Source: Modestobacter italicus
GTDB taxonomy: Bacteria > Actinomycetota > Actinomycetes > Mycobacteriales > Geodermatophilaceae
Reading direction: 5' to 3'
DNA: 64,000 nt
NCBI RefSeq assembly: GCF_000306785.1
Contig: NC_017955.1
Span: forward strand, 3,286,001-3,350,000
The notes under the pieces were generated by a model that worked only from the letters and a program-made list of their open reading frames with translations, did no database searches and had not been told where the DNA came from. Below, piece after piece: positions 1-6,979 of this stretch. The position numbers and the translations under genes are program-made. Each line of letters begins with the position of its first letter. Within the stretch, counting starts at the first letter, position 1.

Positions 1-604
1 CCAACAGTCGCTCGACGTACTTCGCGATCACGTCCACCTCCAGGTTGACGGTGTCACCGGGAGCGCGCTCGCCCAGGGTGGTCTCACGCAGGGTGGTCGG
101 GATGAGGCTGACCTCGAACCAGGGCTCCGGCTCGTCGGCCAGCGCGCTCACCGTCAGCGACACGCCGTCGACGGTGATCGAGCCCTTCTCGACGACGTAG
201 CGGGCCAGGTCGGCCGGGACGGCGACCCGCACGACCTCCCAGTCGTCGCCGGGCGTGCGGGACACCACGGTGCCCACGCCGTCGACGTGGCCCTGGACGA
301 TGTGGCCGCCGAGCCGTGTCTGCGGGGTGACGGCGCGCTCGAGGTTCACCGGGTCGCCGGCCGCGACGTCGCGCAGGCTGCTGCGGCGCAGGGTCTCGGC
401 CATCACGTCGGTGCTCCACACGGCGCTGCCGTCGTCGTCGGGCTGGACGCCGGTGACGGTCAGGCAGACGCCGTTGACCGCGATCGAGTCGCCCAGCGCG
501 ACCCCCTCCAGCGCCCTGCGCGCCCGGATGCGCAGCACCGCGCTGTCCGCGCCGTCCTCGCGCACGACCAGGGTGCCGAGCTCTTCCACGATGCCGGTGA
601 ACAC
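1..604 (-). CDS. ribE: Riboflavin synthase alpha chain (3' end cut by window)
   Basis: Catalyses dismutation of two 6,7-dimethyl-8-ribityllumazine molecules to riboflavin, the last step of riboflavin synthesis, in the cytoplasm. About 201 residues are visible from a GTG start at 604. The N-terminus reads MFTGIVEELG, the family hallmark, and a second barrel begins near GHIVQGHVDGVG at about residue 95, giving the expected internal duplication. The visible end, VDVIAKYVERLL, is the conserved C-terminal region, so only a short tail is missing. The start lies 1 base after the ribD stop, so translation is probably coupled. Symbol ribE is used; some annotations call it ribC. Confidence 0.95.
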   Translation of the reverse strand, partial: MFTGIVEELGTLVVREDGADSAVLRIRARRALEGVALGDSIAVNGVCLTVTGVQPDDDGSAVWSTDVMAETLRRSSLRDVAAGDPVNLERAVTPQTRLGGHIVQGHVDGVGTVVSRTPGDDWEVVRVAVPADLARYVVEKGSITVDGVSLTVSALADEPEPWFEVSLIPTTLRETTLGERAPGDTVNLEVDVIAKYVERLL

Positions 605-605
605 C

Positions 606-1661
606 TCAGCTCCCTCCGCCGGTCGGTCCTGGCCCCCCAGTGTGCCGGGTGGACCGCAACCGGATCTGCACGTCCCCGCCCAGGCGGGTGACGTCGGTGA
701 CGTGCAGGTGCAGCGCCGAGGTGATCGTGCTGATTCCCAGGTCCCCCACCAGCGGGGTCCCGGCGCCCAGCAGCTGGGGTGCGACGTGCACCACGGCCTC
801 GTCGACCAGGCCCGCGGCGAGGAACGCCGCGGCCAGCGTGGGGCCGCCCTCGAGCAGCACCCGGCGGACGTCGCGGTCGTGGAGCTCGGCGAGCAGGGCA
901 GCCGGGTCCGCGGCGCGGCTGACGTGGGTCGGGGCGGCGTCGTCGTGCACGCGGGCGGTGGCCGGCACCCGGCCGCGGCGGTCGAGGACCACGCGCAGCG
1001 GCTGGCGCTCGACGTTGCGGCCCTCGGCGTCGCGGACGGTGAGCTGGGGGTCGTCGGCCAGCGCCGTCCCGGAGCCGACCAGCACGGCGTCGCAGCCGGC
1101 CCGCAGCCGGTGCACCTCCGCCCGGGCCTCGGGTCCGGTGATCCACCGGCTGGTGCCGTCGGCGGCGGCGACCCGGCCGTCGAGCGTGCTGGCCACCTTC
1201 CACACCACGTGCGGCCGGTGCTCGGTGACGCCGGTCAGCCAGGCGGCGAGCGCGCCGAGCTCCGCCTCGGCCTGCTCGGCGCCGAGCTCGACGTCGATGC
1301 CGGCCGCACGCAGCCGCGCGGCCCCGCCCCCGGCGAGCCGGGTCGGCTCGGGGACGGCGACGACGACCCGGGCGACCCCGGCGGCCACCAGCGCGTCGGC
1401 GCACGGGCCGGTGCGGCCGGTGTGCGCGCACGGCTCGAGGGTCACCACGGCGGTGCCACCGCGGGCGCGCTCGCCGGCCTGCGCCAGCGCCTGCACCTCG
1501 GCGTGCGGTCCGCCCGGCGGCGAGGTGGCGCCCTCCCCCACGACCGTGCCGGCGGCGTCGAGCAGCACCGCGCCCACCGGCGGGTTGGGGCTCGTGGTGC
1601 CCAGGACCCGGAGCCCGAGCTCCCGGGCGCGTGCCATGGCCGCCTGCTCGGCGGGGGTCAC
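606..1661 (-). CDS. ribD: Bifunctional riboflavin deaminase/reductase RibD
   Basis: Performs two successive steps on the GTP cyclohydrolase II product: deamination of the pyrimidine and NADPH-dependent reduction of the ribosyl side chain. The 351-residue protein has an N-terminal cytidine-deaminase-like zinc domain (H53-A-E-V, then [11 protein letters not shown] with C78 and C87) and a C-terminal RibD reductase domain from about residue 150 ([24 protein letters not shown]). Both domains look intact. The GTG start at 1661 overlaps the rpe stop by four bases (GTGA), so it follows rpe in one operon, with ribE downstream. Confidence 0.95.
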   Translation of the reverse strand: MTPAEQAAMARARELGLRVLGTTSPNPPVGAVLLDAAGTVVGEGATSPPGGPHAEVQALAQAGERARGGTAVVTLEPCAHTGRTGPCADALVAAGVARVVVAVPEPTRLAGGGAARLRAAGIDVELGAEQAEAELGALAAWLTGVTEHRPHVVWKVASTLDGRVAAADGTSRWITGPEARAEVHRLRAGCDAVLVGSGTALADDPQLTVRDAEGRNVERQPLRVVLDRRGRVPATARVHDDAAPTHVSRAADPAALLAELHDRDVRRVLLEGGPTLAAAFLAAGLVDEAVVHVAPQLLGAGTPLVGDLGISTITSALHLHVTDVTRLGGDVQIRLRSTRHTGGPGPTGGGS

Positions 1662-2317
1662 CGGGCGGCCAGTGCCCGCAGTCCGGCGATCGCCGCGGCC
1701 GGGTCCTCGGCGCCGTAGACCGCCGAGCCCGCCACGAACACGTCGGCACCGGCCTCGGCGGCCGCACCGATCGTGTCGGCGTTGATGCCGCCGTCGACCT
1801 CGAGGAACAGCTGCAGGTGACCGGTCTGCACCAGCCGGCGGGCCTCCCGGACCTTGGGGAGCACCTCGGGCATGAAGGACTGGCCGCCGAAGCCGGGCTC
1901 GACGGTCATCACCAGCAGGGTGTCGAACTCCGGGAGCACGTCGAGGTAGGCCTCCAGCGGGGTGCCCGGCTTCAGCGCCAGCCCGGCGAGCGCACCGGCG
2001 GCCCGGAGGTCGCGCGCCACGGCGCGGGGGTCGCTGCACGCCTCGGCGTGCACCGTGACGTTGCGGGCGCCGGCCTCGGCGTAGCCCGGCGCCCAGCGCT
2101 CCGGGTCCTCGATCATCAGGTGGCAGTCCAGCGGCACCGGGCTGACCCGCTGGATGGCCTGGACGACCGGCAGGCCCAGGGTCAGGTTGGGCACGAAGTG
2201 GGCGTCCATGACGTCGACGTGCACCCAGTCGGCGTCGGCGATGCGCTGCACCTCGTCGGCGAGCCGGGCGAAGTCCGCGGACAGCAGGCTGGGCGCGATC
2301 ATGGGTTCCCGGGACAC
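1658..2317 (-). CDS. rpe: Ribulose-phosphate 3-epimerase
   Basis: Interconverts ribulose 5-phosphate and xylulose 5-phosphate in the pentose phosphate pathway. The 219-residue TIM barrel carries [10 protein letters not shown] at the N-terminus, the metal-binding [12 protein letters not shown] and CHLMIEDP segments, EPGFGGQSF, and VDGGINADT with the catalytic aspartate. The start at GTG 2317 is preferred because a TACGAT box ends 7 bases upstream (2325-2330), which suggests a leaderless transcript; ATG 2302 is the alternative. It heads rpe-ribD-ribE, a pairing that supplies ribulose 5-phosphate next to the genes for riboflavin. Confidence 0.95.
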   Translation of the reverse strand: MSREPMIAPSLLSADFARLADEVQRIADADWVHVDVMDAHFVPNLTLGLPVVQAIQRVSPVPLDCHLMIEDPERWAPGYAEAGARNVTVHAEACSDPRAVARDLRAAGALAGLALKPGTPLEAYLDVLPEFDTLLVMTVEPGFGGQSFMPEVLPKVREARRLVQTGHLQLFLEVDGGINADTIGAAAEAGADVFVAGSAVYGAEDPAAAIAGLRALAAR

Positions 2318-2324
2318 GGAGGAG

Positions 2325-2330
2325 ATCGTA
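2325..2330 (-). promoter_or_regulatory. Candidate -10 box for leaderless rpe
   Basis: On the minus strand this reads TACGAT and ends 7 bases before the GTG start of rpe. The spacing is that of a leaderless mRNA starting at or next to the start codon. No convincing -35 hexamer is visible. Confidence 0.45.
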
Positions 2331-2363
2331 GGTGGCCCCCTCCCCGCCCCCCGTCGAGCGCCG

Positions 2364-2825
2364 TCAGCCGGGGCCGGCGACGGCGCGCTCGCGGGCGGCG
2401 GCCCACAGCAGCCGGCTGATCTGCTCCTCCCCGGGGTCGGTGAGCTGGTCCCCGGTCAGGTGCCGCCGCCGGTGGGACAGCGACGCGGCCACGCCGATCC
2501 ACGGGGTGTGCAGCTCGGCCGGGTACCAGGCCACCTGACCGCCGAAGAGCCCGGGCAGCCGGCGCCGCTGCGCGGACCGGGCGATGACGACGGTCGGTGC
2601 CCCCGCCGGCCGCTGGCGCAGCAGCCAGCGCAGCGCGGCCAGGCCGTCGGCGTGGTGCACGTAGACGTCGCAGATCGAGATCACCGCCGGCTGGTCGTCC
2701 AGCGCGCGCAGCGTGAGGCCGACCAGGTTGCCGAGCGCCTCGGCGTCCCCGCGCAGGTCACCCCGGGCGACGACCAGCACGATGCCGTCGCGGTGGCGCA
2801 CCTCCACGGTGAACCCGTCCGCCAT
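2364..2825 (-). CDS. Unknown protein with STAS-like beginning
   Basis: A 153-residue soluble protein I cannot assign firmly. The first 60 residues ([20 protein letters not shown], then [15 protein letters not shown] and [20 protein letters not shown]) alternate strands and helices like a STAS or anti-sigma-factor-antagonist domain. The usual phosphorylatable serine segment is not clear; the equivalent loop reads DVYVHHADG. The rest is basic and has no recognised motif. ATG 2825 has a GGGGGTG stretch about 9 bases upstream; GTG 2831 is also possible. It points away from the VOC gene at 3063 across a palindrome-rich gap. A regulatory role is only a guess. Confidence 0.6.
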   Translation of the reverse strand: MADGFTVEVRHRDGIVLVVARGDLRGDAEALGNLVGLTLRALDDQPAVISICDVYVHHADGLAALRWLLRQRPAGAPTVVIARSAQRRRLPGLFGGQVAWYPAELHTPWIGVAASLSHRRRHLTGDQLTDPGEEQISRLLWAAARERAVAGPG

Positions 2826-2886
2826 CGCCACCCCCGGCCGCCGGCCTCCGCCGACTGCTGGGCGGGCTCGTTGCATCGACGGGTCG

Positions 2887-2916
2887 GGGTCCCGGCAAAC
2901 CTGCCGGCCGGGACCC
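2887..2916. other. Inverted repeat, 10-bp arms
   Basis: GGGTCCCGGC at 2887-2896 pairs perfectly with GCCGGGACCC at 2907-2916 around a 10-base loop. It lies in the 237-base divergent gap between the unknown gene (starts 2825) and the VOC gene (starts 3063). It may be a 5'-UTR hairpin or an operator; the sequence alone does not decide. Confidence 0.6.
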
Positions 2917-2972
2917 GAGGGGCAGGCGTCACACGGCGCACCGGGCCGGCTGCGCTGCGTCCCCCGGCAGGG

Positions 2973-3002
2973 CCGGCGGCGTTCCCGCGGGAACGCCGCC
3001 GG
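2973..3002. other. 30-bp perfect palindrome in divergent intergenic region
   Basis: Fifteen bases on each side of the centre (between 2987 and 2988) match without error; the core is GTTCCCGCGGGAAC. It sits 60 bases upstream of the VOC gene start. A perfect, loop-free palindrome in a divergent promoter region suggests a dimeric regulator's operator, though a repeat element cannot be excluded. Confidence 0.7.
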
Positions 3003-3062
3003 GTCGATGAGTCCACGGCCCGGCGCCGGTCCTCCTGGCAGCAACCGAGGAGAGGACCCGTC

Positions 3063-3416
3063 ATGGCCGTCGACCGCCTGCTCGCCGTCGTCCCGGTGTC
3101 GGACCTGGACGCCGCCGTCCCCTGGTACGAGCGGCTGTTCGGGCGGGCACCGGACAACCGGCCGATGCCGACGCTCGCCGAGTGGCGGGTCACCGGCAAC
3201 GGCTGGGTCCAGGTGCACGTGGACGCCGACCGGGCCGGCCGGTCCCTGCTCAACCTGGCCGTCGACGACCTGCCCACGCACCTGGCGGAGCTGCGCGCCC
3301 GGGACCTGGTGGCCGACGACCCGCAGACGGTGACCAAGGGCGTCCAGCTGGCCTCGGTCACCGACCCCGACGGCAACGTGGTCACCCTGATCGGCGACTT
3401 CCGGGTCGAGTACTGA
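3063..3416 (+). CDS. VOC-family (glyoxalase/bleomycin-resistance fold) protein
   Basis: A 117-residue vicinal-oxygen-chelate protein. The paired beta-alpha-beta-beta-beta modules are visible: RLLAVVPVSDLDAAVPWYER at the N-terminus and a second half ending SVTDPDGNVVTLIGDFR, the usual C-terminal VOC signature. The metal ligands are not all obvious, so it may be a binding or dioxygenase-like protein instead of a glyoxalase I. A strong GAGGAGAGG ribosome-binding site lies 7 bases before ATG 3063. The substrate is unknown. It converges on rsmB. Confidence 0.85.
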   Translation: MAVDRLLAVVPVSDLDAAVPWYERLFGRAPDNRPMPTLAEWRVTGNGWVQVHVDADRAGRSLLNLAVDDLPTHLAELRARDLVADDPQTVTKGVQLASVTDPDGNVVTLIGDFRVEY

Positions 3417-3417
3417 G

Positions 3418-3430
3418 CCGCCCGGGGCGG
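3418..3430. terminator. Small GC hairpin between convergent genes
   Basis: CCGCC at 3418-3422 and GGCGG at 3426-3430 form a compact hairpin between the VOC stop (3416) and the rsmB stop (3435). There is no T-tract, so termination is an inference from position. Confidence 0.35.
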
Positions 3431-3434
3431 TGCC

Positions 3435-4848
3435 TCAGACCGTCCGGCGCAGCAGGGCCATGAACATCGCGTCGGTGCCGTGCCGGTGCGGCCACAGCTG
3501 CGCGGCGTCCCCGCGGGCCAGCCCGGGCACCTCGGGGAACAGCGGCGCGACGGGCAGCACCTCGACGTCGTCCCGGTCCGCGACCGCGGACACGACGCCC
3601 ACGGTCTCGGCCGCGTGCGGCGAGCAGGTCACGTACGCCACCACTCCCCCGGGCCGCACCGAGGCCAGCGCGCTGTCCAGCAGCCGGCGCTGCAGCTCGA
3701 CCAGCGGCGCGACGTCGTCCGCGGTGCGCCGCCAGCGCACCTCGGGCCGGCGGCGGAGCGCCCCCAGCCCGGTGCAGGGCGCGTCGAGCAGCACCCGGTC
3801 GAAGGACCCGGCCGGCCAGCCCGGTTCCGTGCCGTCGGCGACGAGCACCTCGACGTCGTCCTCCCCGGCCAGCGCGCCGCGCACGAGCTCGCTGCGGCGC
3901 TCGCTGCGGTCGGCGGCGGTGAGCCGCACACCGGCGGGGCGGACGGCGGCCAGCAGCCCCGCCTTGCCGCCGGGGCCGGCGCACATGTCCAGCCAGGCGG
4001 CGTCCGGGCCCTCCAGCGGCGCGCGGACCAGCGCCAGCGCGGCGAGCTGGCTGCCCTCGTCCTGCACCGCGGCCGCCCCGGACCGGACGGCGGCGAGCTT
4101 GCCGGGGTCGCCGCCGGGCAGCCGCACCGCGTACGGCGACCAGGACCGGCTCCCCGCCGGACGCCGTGGCCAGCTCGTCCCGGTCCACGTGCCGGGCGAC
4201 CAGGTGCACCTCGGGTGCGGCGTCGTCGGCGAGCAGCGCCGCCTCGATCTCGGCCGGGTCGTCGAGCGCGTCGCGGAACGCCTCGACGATCCAGCGCGGG
4301 TGGTCGGTGCGCAGCGAGAGCCGGGCGTCCTCGTCGGCCGGGGCCAGCCGCTCCAGCCAGGCCGCGCGGTCACCGCCCGCGGCGACCTTGCGCAGCACCG
4401 CGTTGACCAGGCCCGAGGCGCCGGTGCCGACGATCGCCCGGGTCAGCGCCACCGTGGTGTCGACCGCCGCGTGCGCCGGGACCCGCAGGTCGACGAGCTG
4501 GTAGGCGCCCAGCCGCAGCAGGTCCAGCACCTTGCGGTCCAGCTCGGCCAGCGGGCGGGAGACCAGGGTGGTGAGCACCGCGTCCAGGGTGCCGGTGGCC
4601 CGCAGCGTGCCGTAGGCGAGCTGCGTGGCGAAGGCGGCGTCGCGCGGCTCGAGCTGGCGCTCGCGCAGCAGCTGGGGCAGCAGCAGGTTGGCGTAGGCGT
4701 CCCGGCTGGAGACGCCGTCGAGGACGTCGTAGGCGGTGAGCCGGGCGCCGTCCAGGACCGGCCGGTGCCGCCGGGACTGCGGCCGCTGGTTGCCGGTGCC
4801 GGGGTCGTTGCGCCGCTTGTGGCCGGCGCGCCGGGCCGGGCCGGTCAT
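3435..4848 (-). pseudogene. rsmB: 16S rRNA (cytosine-967-C5) methyltransferase RsmB, apparent frameshift
   Basis: Reads as an RsmB/Sun-family m5C rRNA methyltransferase in two frames. From ATG 4848 the NusB-like RNA-binding half is intact (AYDVLDGVSSRDAYANLLLP) down to about ASGGEP at 4147. From about 4142 the catalytic half continues one frame over: WSPYAVRLPGGDPG, SAM-binding DMCAGPGGKAG, catalytic LLDAPCTGLG and VAYVTCSPHAAE. The total of 1414 bases is one more than a multiple of three; two missing bases would restore about 471 residues. Because both halves are otherwise perfect, a sequencing error or a very recent mutation is likely. The start overlaps the fmt stop (ATGA). Confidence 0.85.
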
Positions 4849-5786
4849 GCGCCCACCTGCTCGCCCAGCCGCTCGCCGGGCTCCGGCCGGGCACCGCGCG
4901 CCCAGTCGGCTGCCGGCAGCATCCGCTTGCCGGCCGGCTGCACCTCGGTGAGCCGCACCGCACCCCGCCCGGTGCCGACGAGCACACCGGTCACGCCGAC
5001 CGACAGCTCCCCCGGCTCGAGCGACAGCGAGGAGGACAGCGGCTCGACCGGCGCGAGCCGCAGCCGGTTGCCGCGCCAGGTGGTCCAGGCGCCGGGGGCC
5101 GGGGTGACCCCGCGGACCCGGCGGTCGACGACGTGGGCCGGCAGGGTCCAGTCGACCCGCGCGTCCGCCGTCTCGATCCGCGGCGCGAGGCTGACCCCCT
5201 CGGCCGGCTGCGGCTCGGCGCGCAGCGAGCCGTCGGCGATGCCGTCGAGGGTGGCGACCAGCAGCCCGGCACCGCTGACCGCCAGCCGGTCGAGCAGGTC
5301 ACCGGCGGTGTCGCGGGGGCCGATCGGCTCGGTGACGACGCCGAAGACCGGGCCGGTGTCCAGGCCCGCCTCCAGCTGGAACGTCGCCGCACCGGTGACC
5401 TCGTCACCGGCCATGACCGCGTGCTGCACCGGGGCGGCACCGCGCCAGGCCGGCAGCAGCGAGAAGTGCAGGTTGACCCAGCCGTGCCGGGGCAGGTCCA
5501 GTGCCGCCGGCGGGACCAGCGCGCCGTAGGCCACCACCGGGGCGCAGTCGACGGCGAGCTCGCCCAGGGTCGTCAGGAACTCCGGCTCGCGGGGGCTCCG
5601 CGGCTGGAGCACGGGGATGCCGGCGACGTCGGCACGCTCGGCCACCCTCGAGCGGCTGGTCCGCCGGCCACGACCGGACGGGGCGTCCGGCCGGGTGAGG
5701 ACGGCGACCACCTCGTGGTCCGAGCCGAGCAGCGCGTCCAGCGCCACCACGGCCGGGGCGGGGGTGCCGGCGAACAGGAGCCTCAG
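4845..5786 (-). CDS. fmt: Methionyl-tRNA formyltransferase, CTG start
   Basis: Formylates Met-tRNAi using 10-formyltetrahydrofolate for initiation of translation. The protein has 313 residues when read from CTG 5786, giving [19 protein letters not shown], the conserved N-terminus of the folate-binding Rossmann domain. Catalytic elements [19 protein letters not shown] and GLDTGPVF are present, as is the C-terminal barrel. No ATG, GTG or TTG lies nearby upstream in frame, and the first GTG downstream would remove the first strand. AAGGTGAG about 6 bases before the CTG is a good ribosome-binding site, and CTGA overlaps the def stop. Function certain; start unusual. Confidence 0.93.
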   Translation of the reverse strand: MRLLFAGTPAPAVVALDALLGSDHEVVAVLTRPDAPSGRGRRTSRSRVAERADVAGIPVLQPRSPREPEFLTTLGELAVDCAPVVAYGALVPPAALDLPRHGWVNLHFSLLPAWRGAAPVQHAVMAGDEVTGAATFQLEAGLDTGPVFGVVTEPIGPRDTAGDLLDRLAVSGAGLLVATLDGIADGSLRAEPQPAEGVSLAPRIETADARVDWTLPAHVVDRRVRGVTPAPGAWTTWRGNRLRLAPVEPLSSSLSLEPGELSVGVTGVLVGTGRGAVRLTEVQPAGKRMLPAADWARGARPEPGERLGEQVGA

Positions 5787-6340
5787 TGGGGGCTCACCTT
5801 CACGACCGGCGCCGGGAGGGGCGAGCCGTCGGGCAGGTAGGCCTGCTCGCCCTGCCAGGCAGCGTCCTGGAGCACCGACAGCGCCGCCTCGCGGGCCTCG
5901 GCGTCCAGCCGGTCGACGAACAGCACGCCGTCGAGGTGGTCGGTCTCGTGCTGGATGGCGCGGGCCAGCTTGTGCGAGCCCTCGACCCGGATCGGCTCGC
6001 CGTGCATGTTCCAGCCGGTGGCGGCCACGTAGAGGTGCCGGCGGCAGTCAAAGCGGAAGCCGGGGATCGACAGGCAGCCCTCGGCGTCCTCCTCGGTCTC
6101 CTCGCCCACCGGCGTGACGTCGGGGTTGACCAGGTGACCGACCTCGCCGTCGACGTACCAGGTGAAGACCCGCAGGCCGACGCCGATCTGCGGCGCGGCT
6201 ATGCCCGCACCGCCGGCGGCGTGCATGGTGTCGGTCAGGTCGGCGACGAGCTGGCGCAGCTCCGCGTCGAAGTCGACGACGGGGGCGGCCGGGGTGCGCA
6301 GCACCGGGTCGCCCATGATCCGGATGGGGGTGACGCTCAC
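5783..6340 (-). CDS. def: Peptide deformylase
   Basis: Removes the formyl group from nascent peptides; the metal-dependent partner of Fmt. The 185-residue protein has all three family motifs: GAGIAAPQ (residues 44-51), EGCLS (87-91, with metal-ligand C89) and HETDH (131-135). The GTG start at 6340 is supported by a TACGAT box ending 6 bases upstream, consistent with a leaderless mRNA. The stop overlaps the CTG start of fmt, so def-fmt-rsmB form one transcription unit. The C-terminal tail is somewhat longer than in minimal enzymes. Confidence 0.96.
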   Translation of the reverse strand: MSVTPIRIMGDPVLRTPAAPVVDFDAELRQLVADLTDTMHAAGGAGIAAPQIGVGLRVFTWYVDGEVGHLVNPDVTPVGEETEEDAEGCLSIPGFRFDCRRHLYVAATGWNMHGEPIRVEGSHKLARAIQHETDHLDGVLFVDRLDAEAREAALSVLQDAAWQGEQAYLPDGSPLPAPVVKVSPH

Positions 6341-6346
6341 CGGACG

Positions 6347-6352
6347 ATCGTA
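6347..6352 (-). promoter_or_regulatory. Candidate -10 box for leaderless def
   Basis: TACGAT on the minus strand, ending 6 bases before GTG 6340. It is identical to the box before rpe. A matching -35 is not evident. Confidence 0.45.
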
Positions 6353-6388
6353 GGTGCCGCGCCGCGCGCCGCCGCAGGGCGACGTCGC

Positions 6389-6394
6389 TACGGT
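6389..6394 (+). promoter_or_regulatory. Candidate -10 box for the gene at 6401
   Basis: TACGGT ends 6 bases before GTG 6401. With the def box it makes a 48-base divergent, back-to-back pair of probable leaderless promoters. Confidence 0.35.
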
Positions 6395-6400
6395 GCCCTC

Positions 6401-6894
6401 GTGACCCCGATCACGGCCCATCACGCCCGCGCCCTGGTGAGCAGCACCGTCGACGGACTGTCGGTCGGGCTGGCCGAGGCGGCCCTCGACCACCCGGCCC
6501 GCTCCCCCGCCCGCCGGCGGCTCTACCTGGCCGCCGGCACCGCCGCGACCTTCGACGCCGCGGTCCAGGAGCTGCCCGCGCTGCGGCTCGCCGTCCGCGG
6601 GGTGGAACCGGAGCCGGTGAGCCCCGGCGAGCTGGCGAACTGGCTGGACCACGGGCTGGTCACCGGTGCCTGGGGGCTGGCGGTGACCGTGGCCGACGCA
6701 CCGCTGGCCGGCTGCTGCGGCGGCGCGGCGCCCGGCGTCCGCACCTGCTGCTCGGGGTGGCCGTGGGCCTGGCCACCGCCGCCTCGACCCTGCCGGCCCG
6801 GTGGCGGCAGGCCACCATGCGCGCCCTCACCGACCAGGGGACGGCGACCCTGGACGACGAGCTCGCGGCGCTGCTGGACTCCCCCACCAGTTGA
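6401..6894 (+). pseudogene. Unknown conserved-looking protein, apparent frameshift
   Basis: A roughly 164-residue protein of unknown function split over two frames. From GTG 6401 the frame gives TPITAHHARALVSSTVDGLS through LAVTVADAPLAG (about 6709). From 6712 the next frame continues LLRRRGARRPHLLLGVAVG, then TLPARWRQATMRALTDQG and ends LLDSPTS at TGA 6892-6894. Restoring one base near 6707-6711 (for example GGC to GGGC) joins them. Codon third positions stay GC-rich across both parts, so the break is recent or a sequencing error. The glycine- and alanine-rich LLLGVAVGLATAAS part could be a membrane segment. It converges on priA. Confidence 0.65.
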
Positions 6895-6898
6895 TGTC

Positions 6899-6916
6899 GG
6901 CCCCCGTGCAGGGGCC
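6899..6916. terminator. Hairpin between convergent genes
   Basis: GGCCCC at 6899-6904 pairs with GGGGCC at 6911-6916, 5 bases after the stop of the plus-strand gene and before the priA stop. No T-tract follows; termination is inferred from position. Confidence 0.4.
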
Positions 6917-6923
6917 CGCCGGC

Positions 6924-6972
6924 CCCCGTCCCGAGGCTCGCCCCGAGCTTGCGAGGGGTGAGGAGGACGGGG
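6924..6972. terminator. Nested hairpin before the priA stop
   Basis: Outer arms CCCCGTCC (6924-6931) and GGACGGGG (6965-6972) enclose inner arms CTCGC (6937-6941) and GCGAG (6951-6955). It lies between the convergent unknown gene and priA, where a bidirectional terminator is expected. Confidence 0.45.
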
Positions 6973-6979
6973 TGTCTCA

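Noticed and set aside
4140..4150. Programmed ribosomal frameshift in rsmB
   Set aside because: No slippery heptamer or downstream structure is apparent, and the family is not known to use frameshifting.
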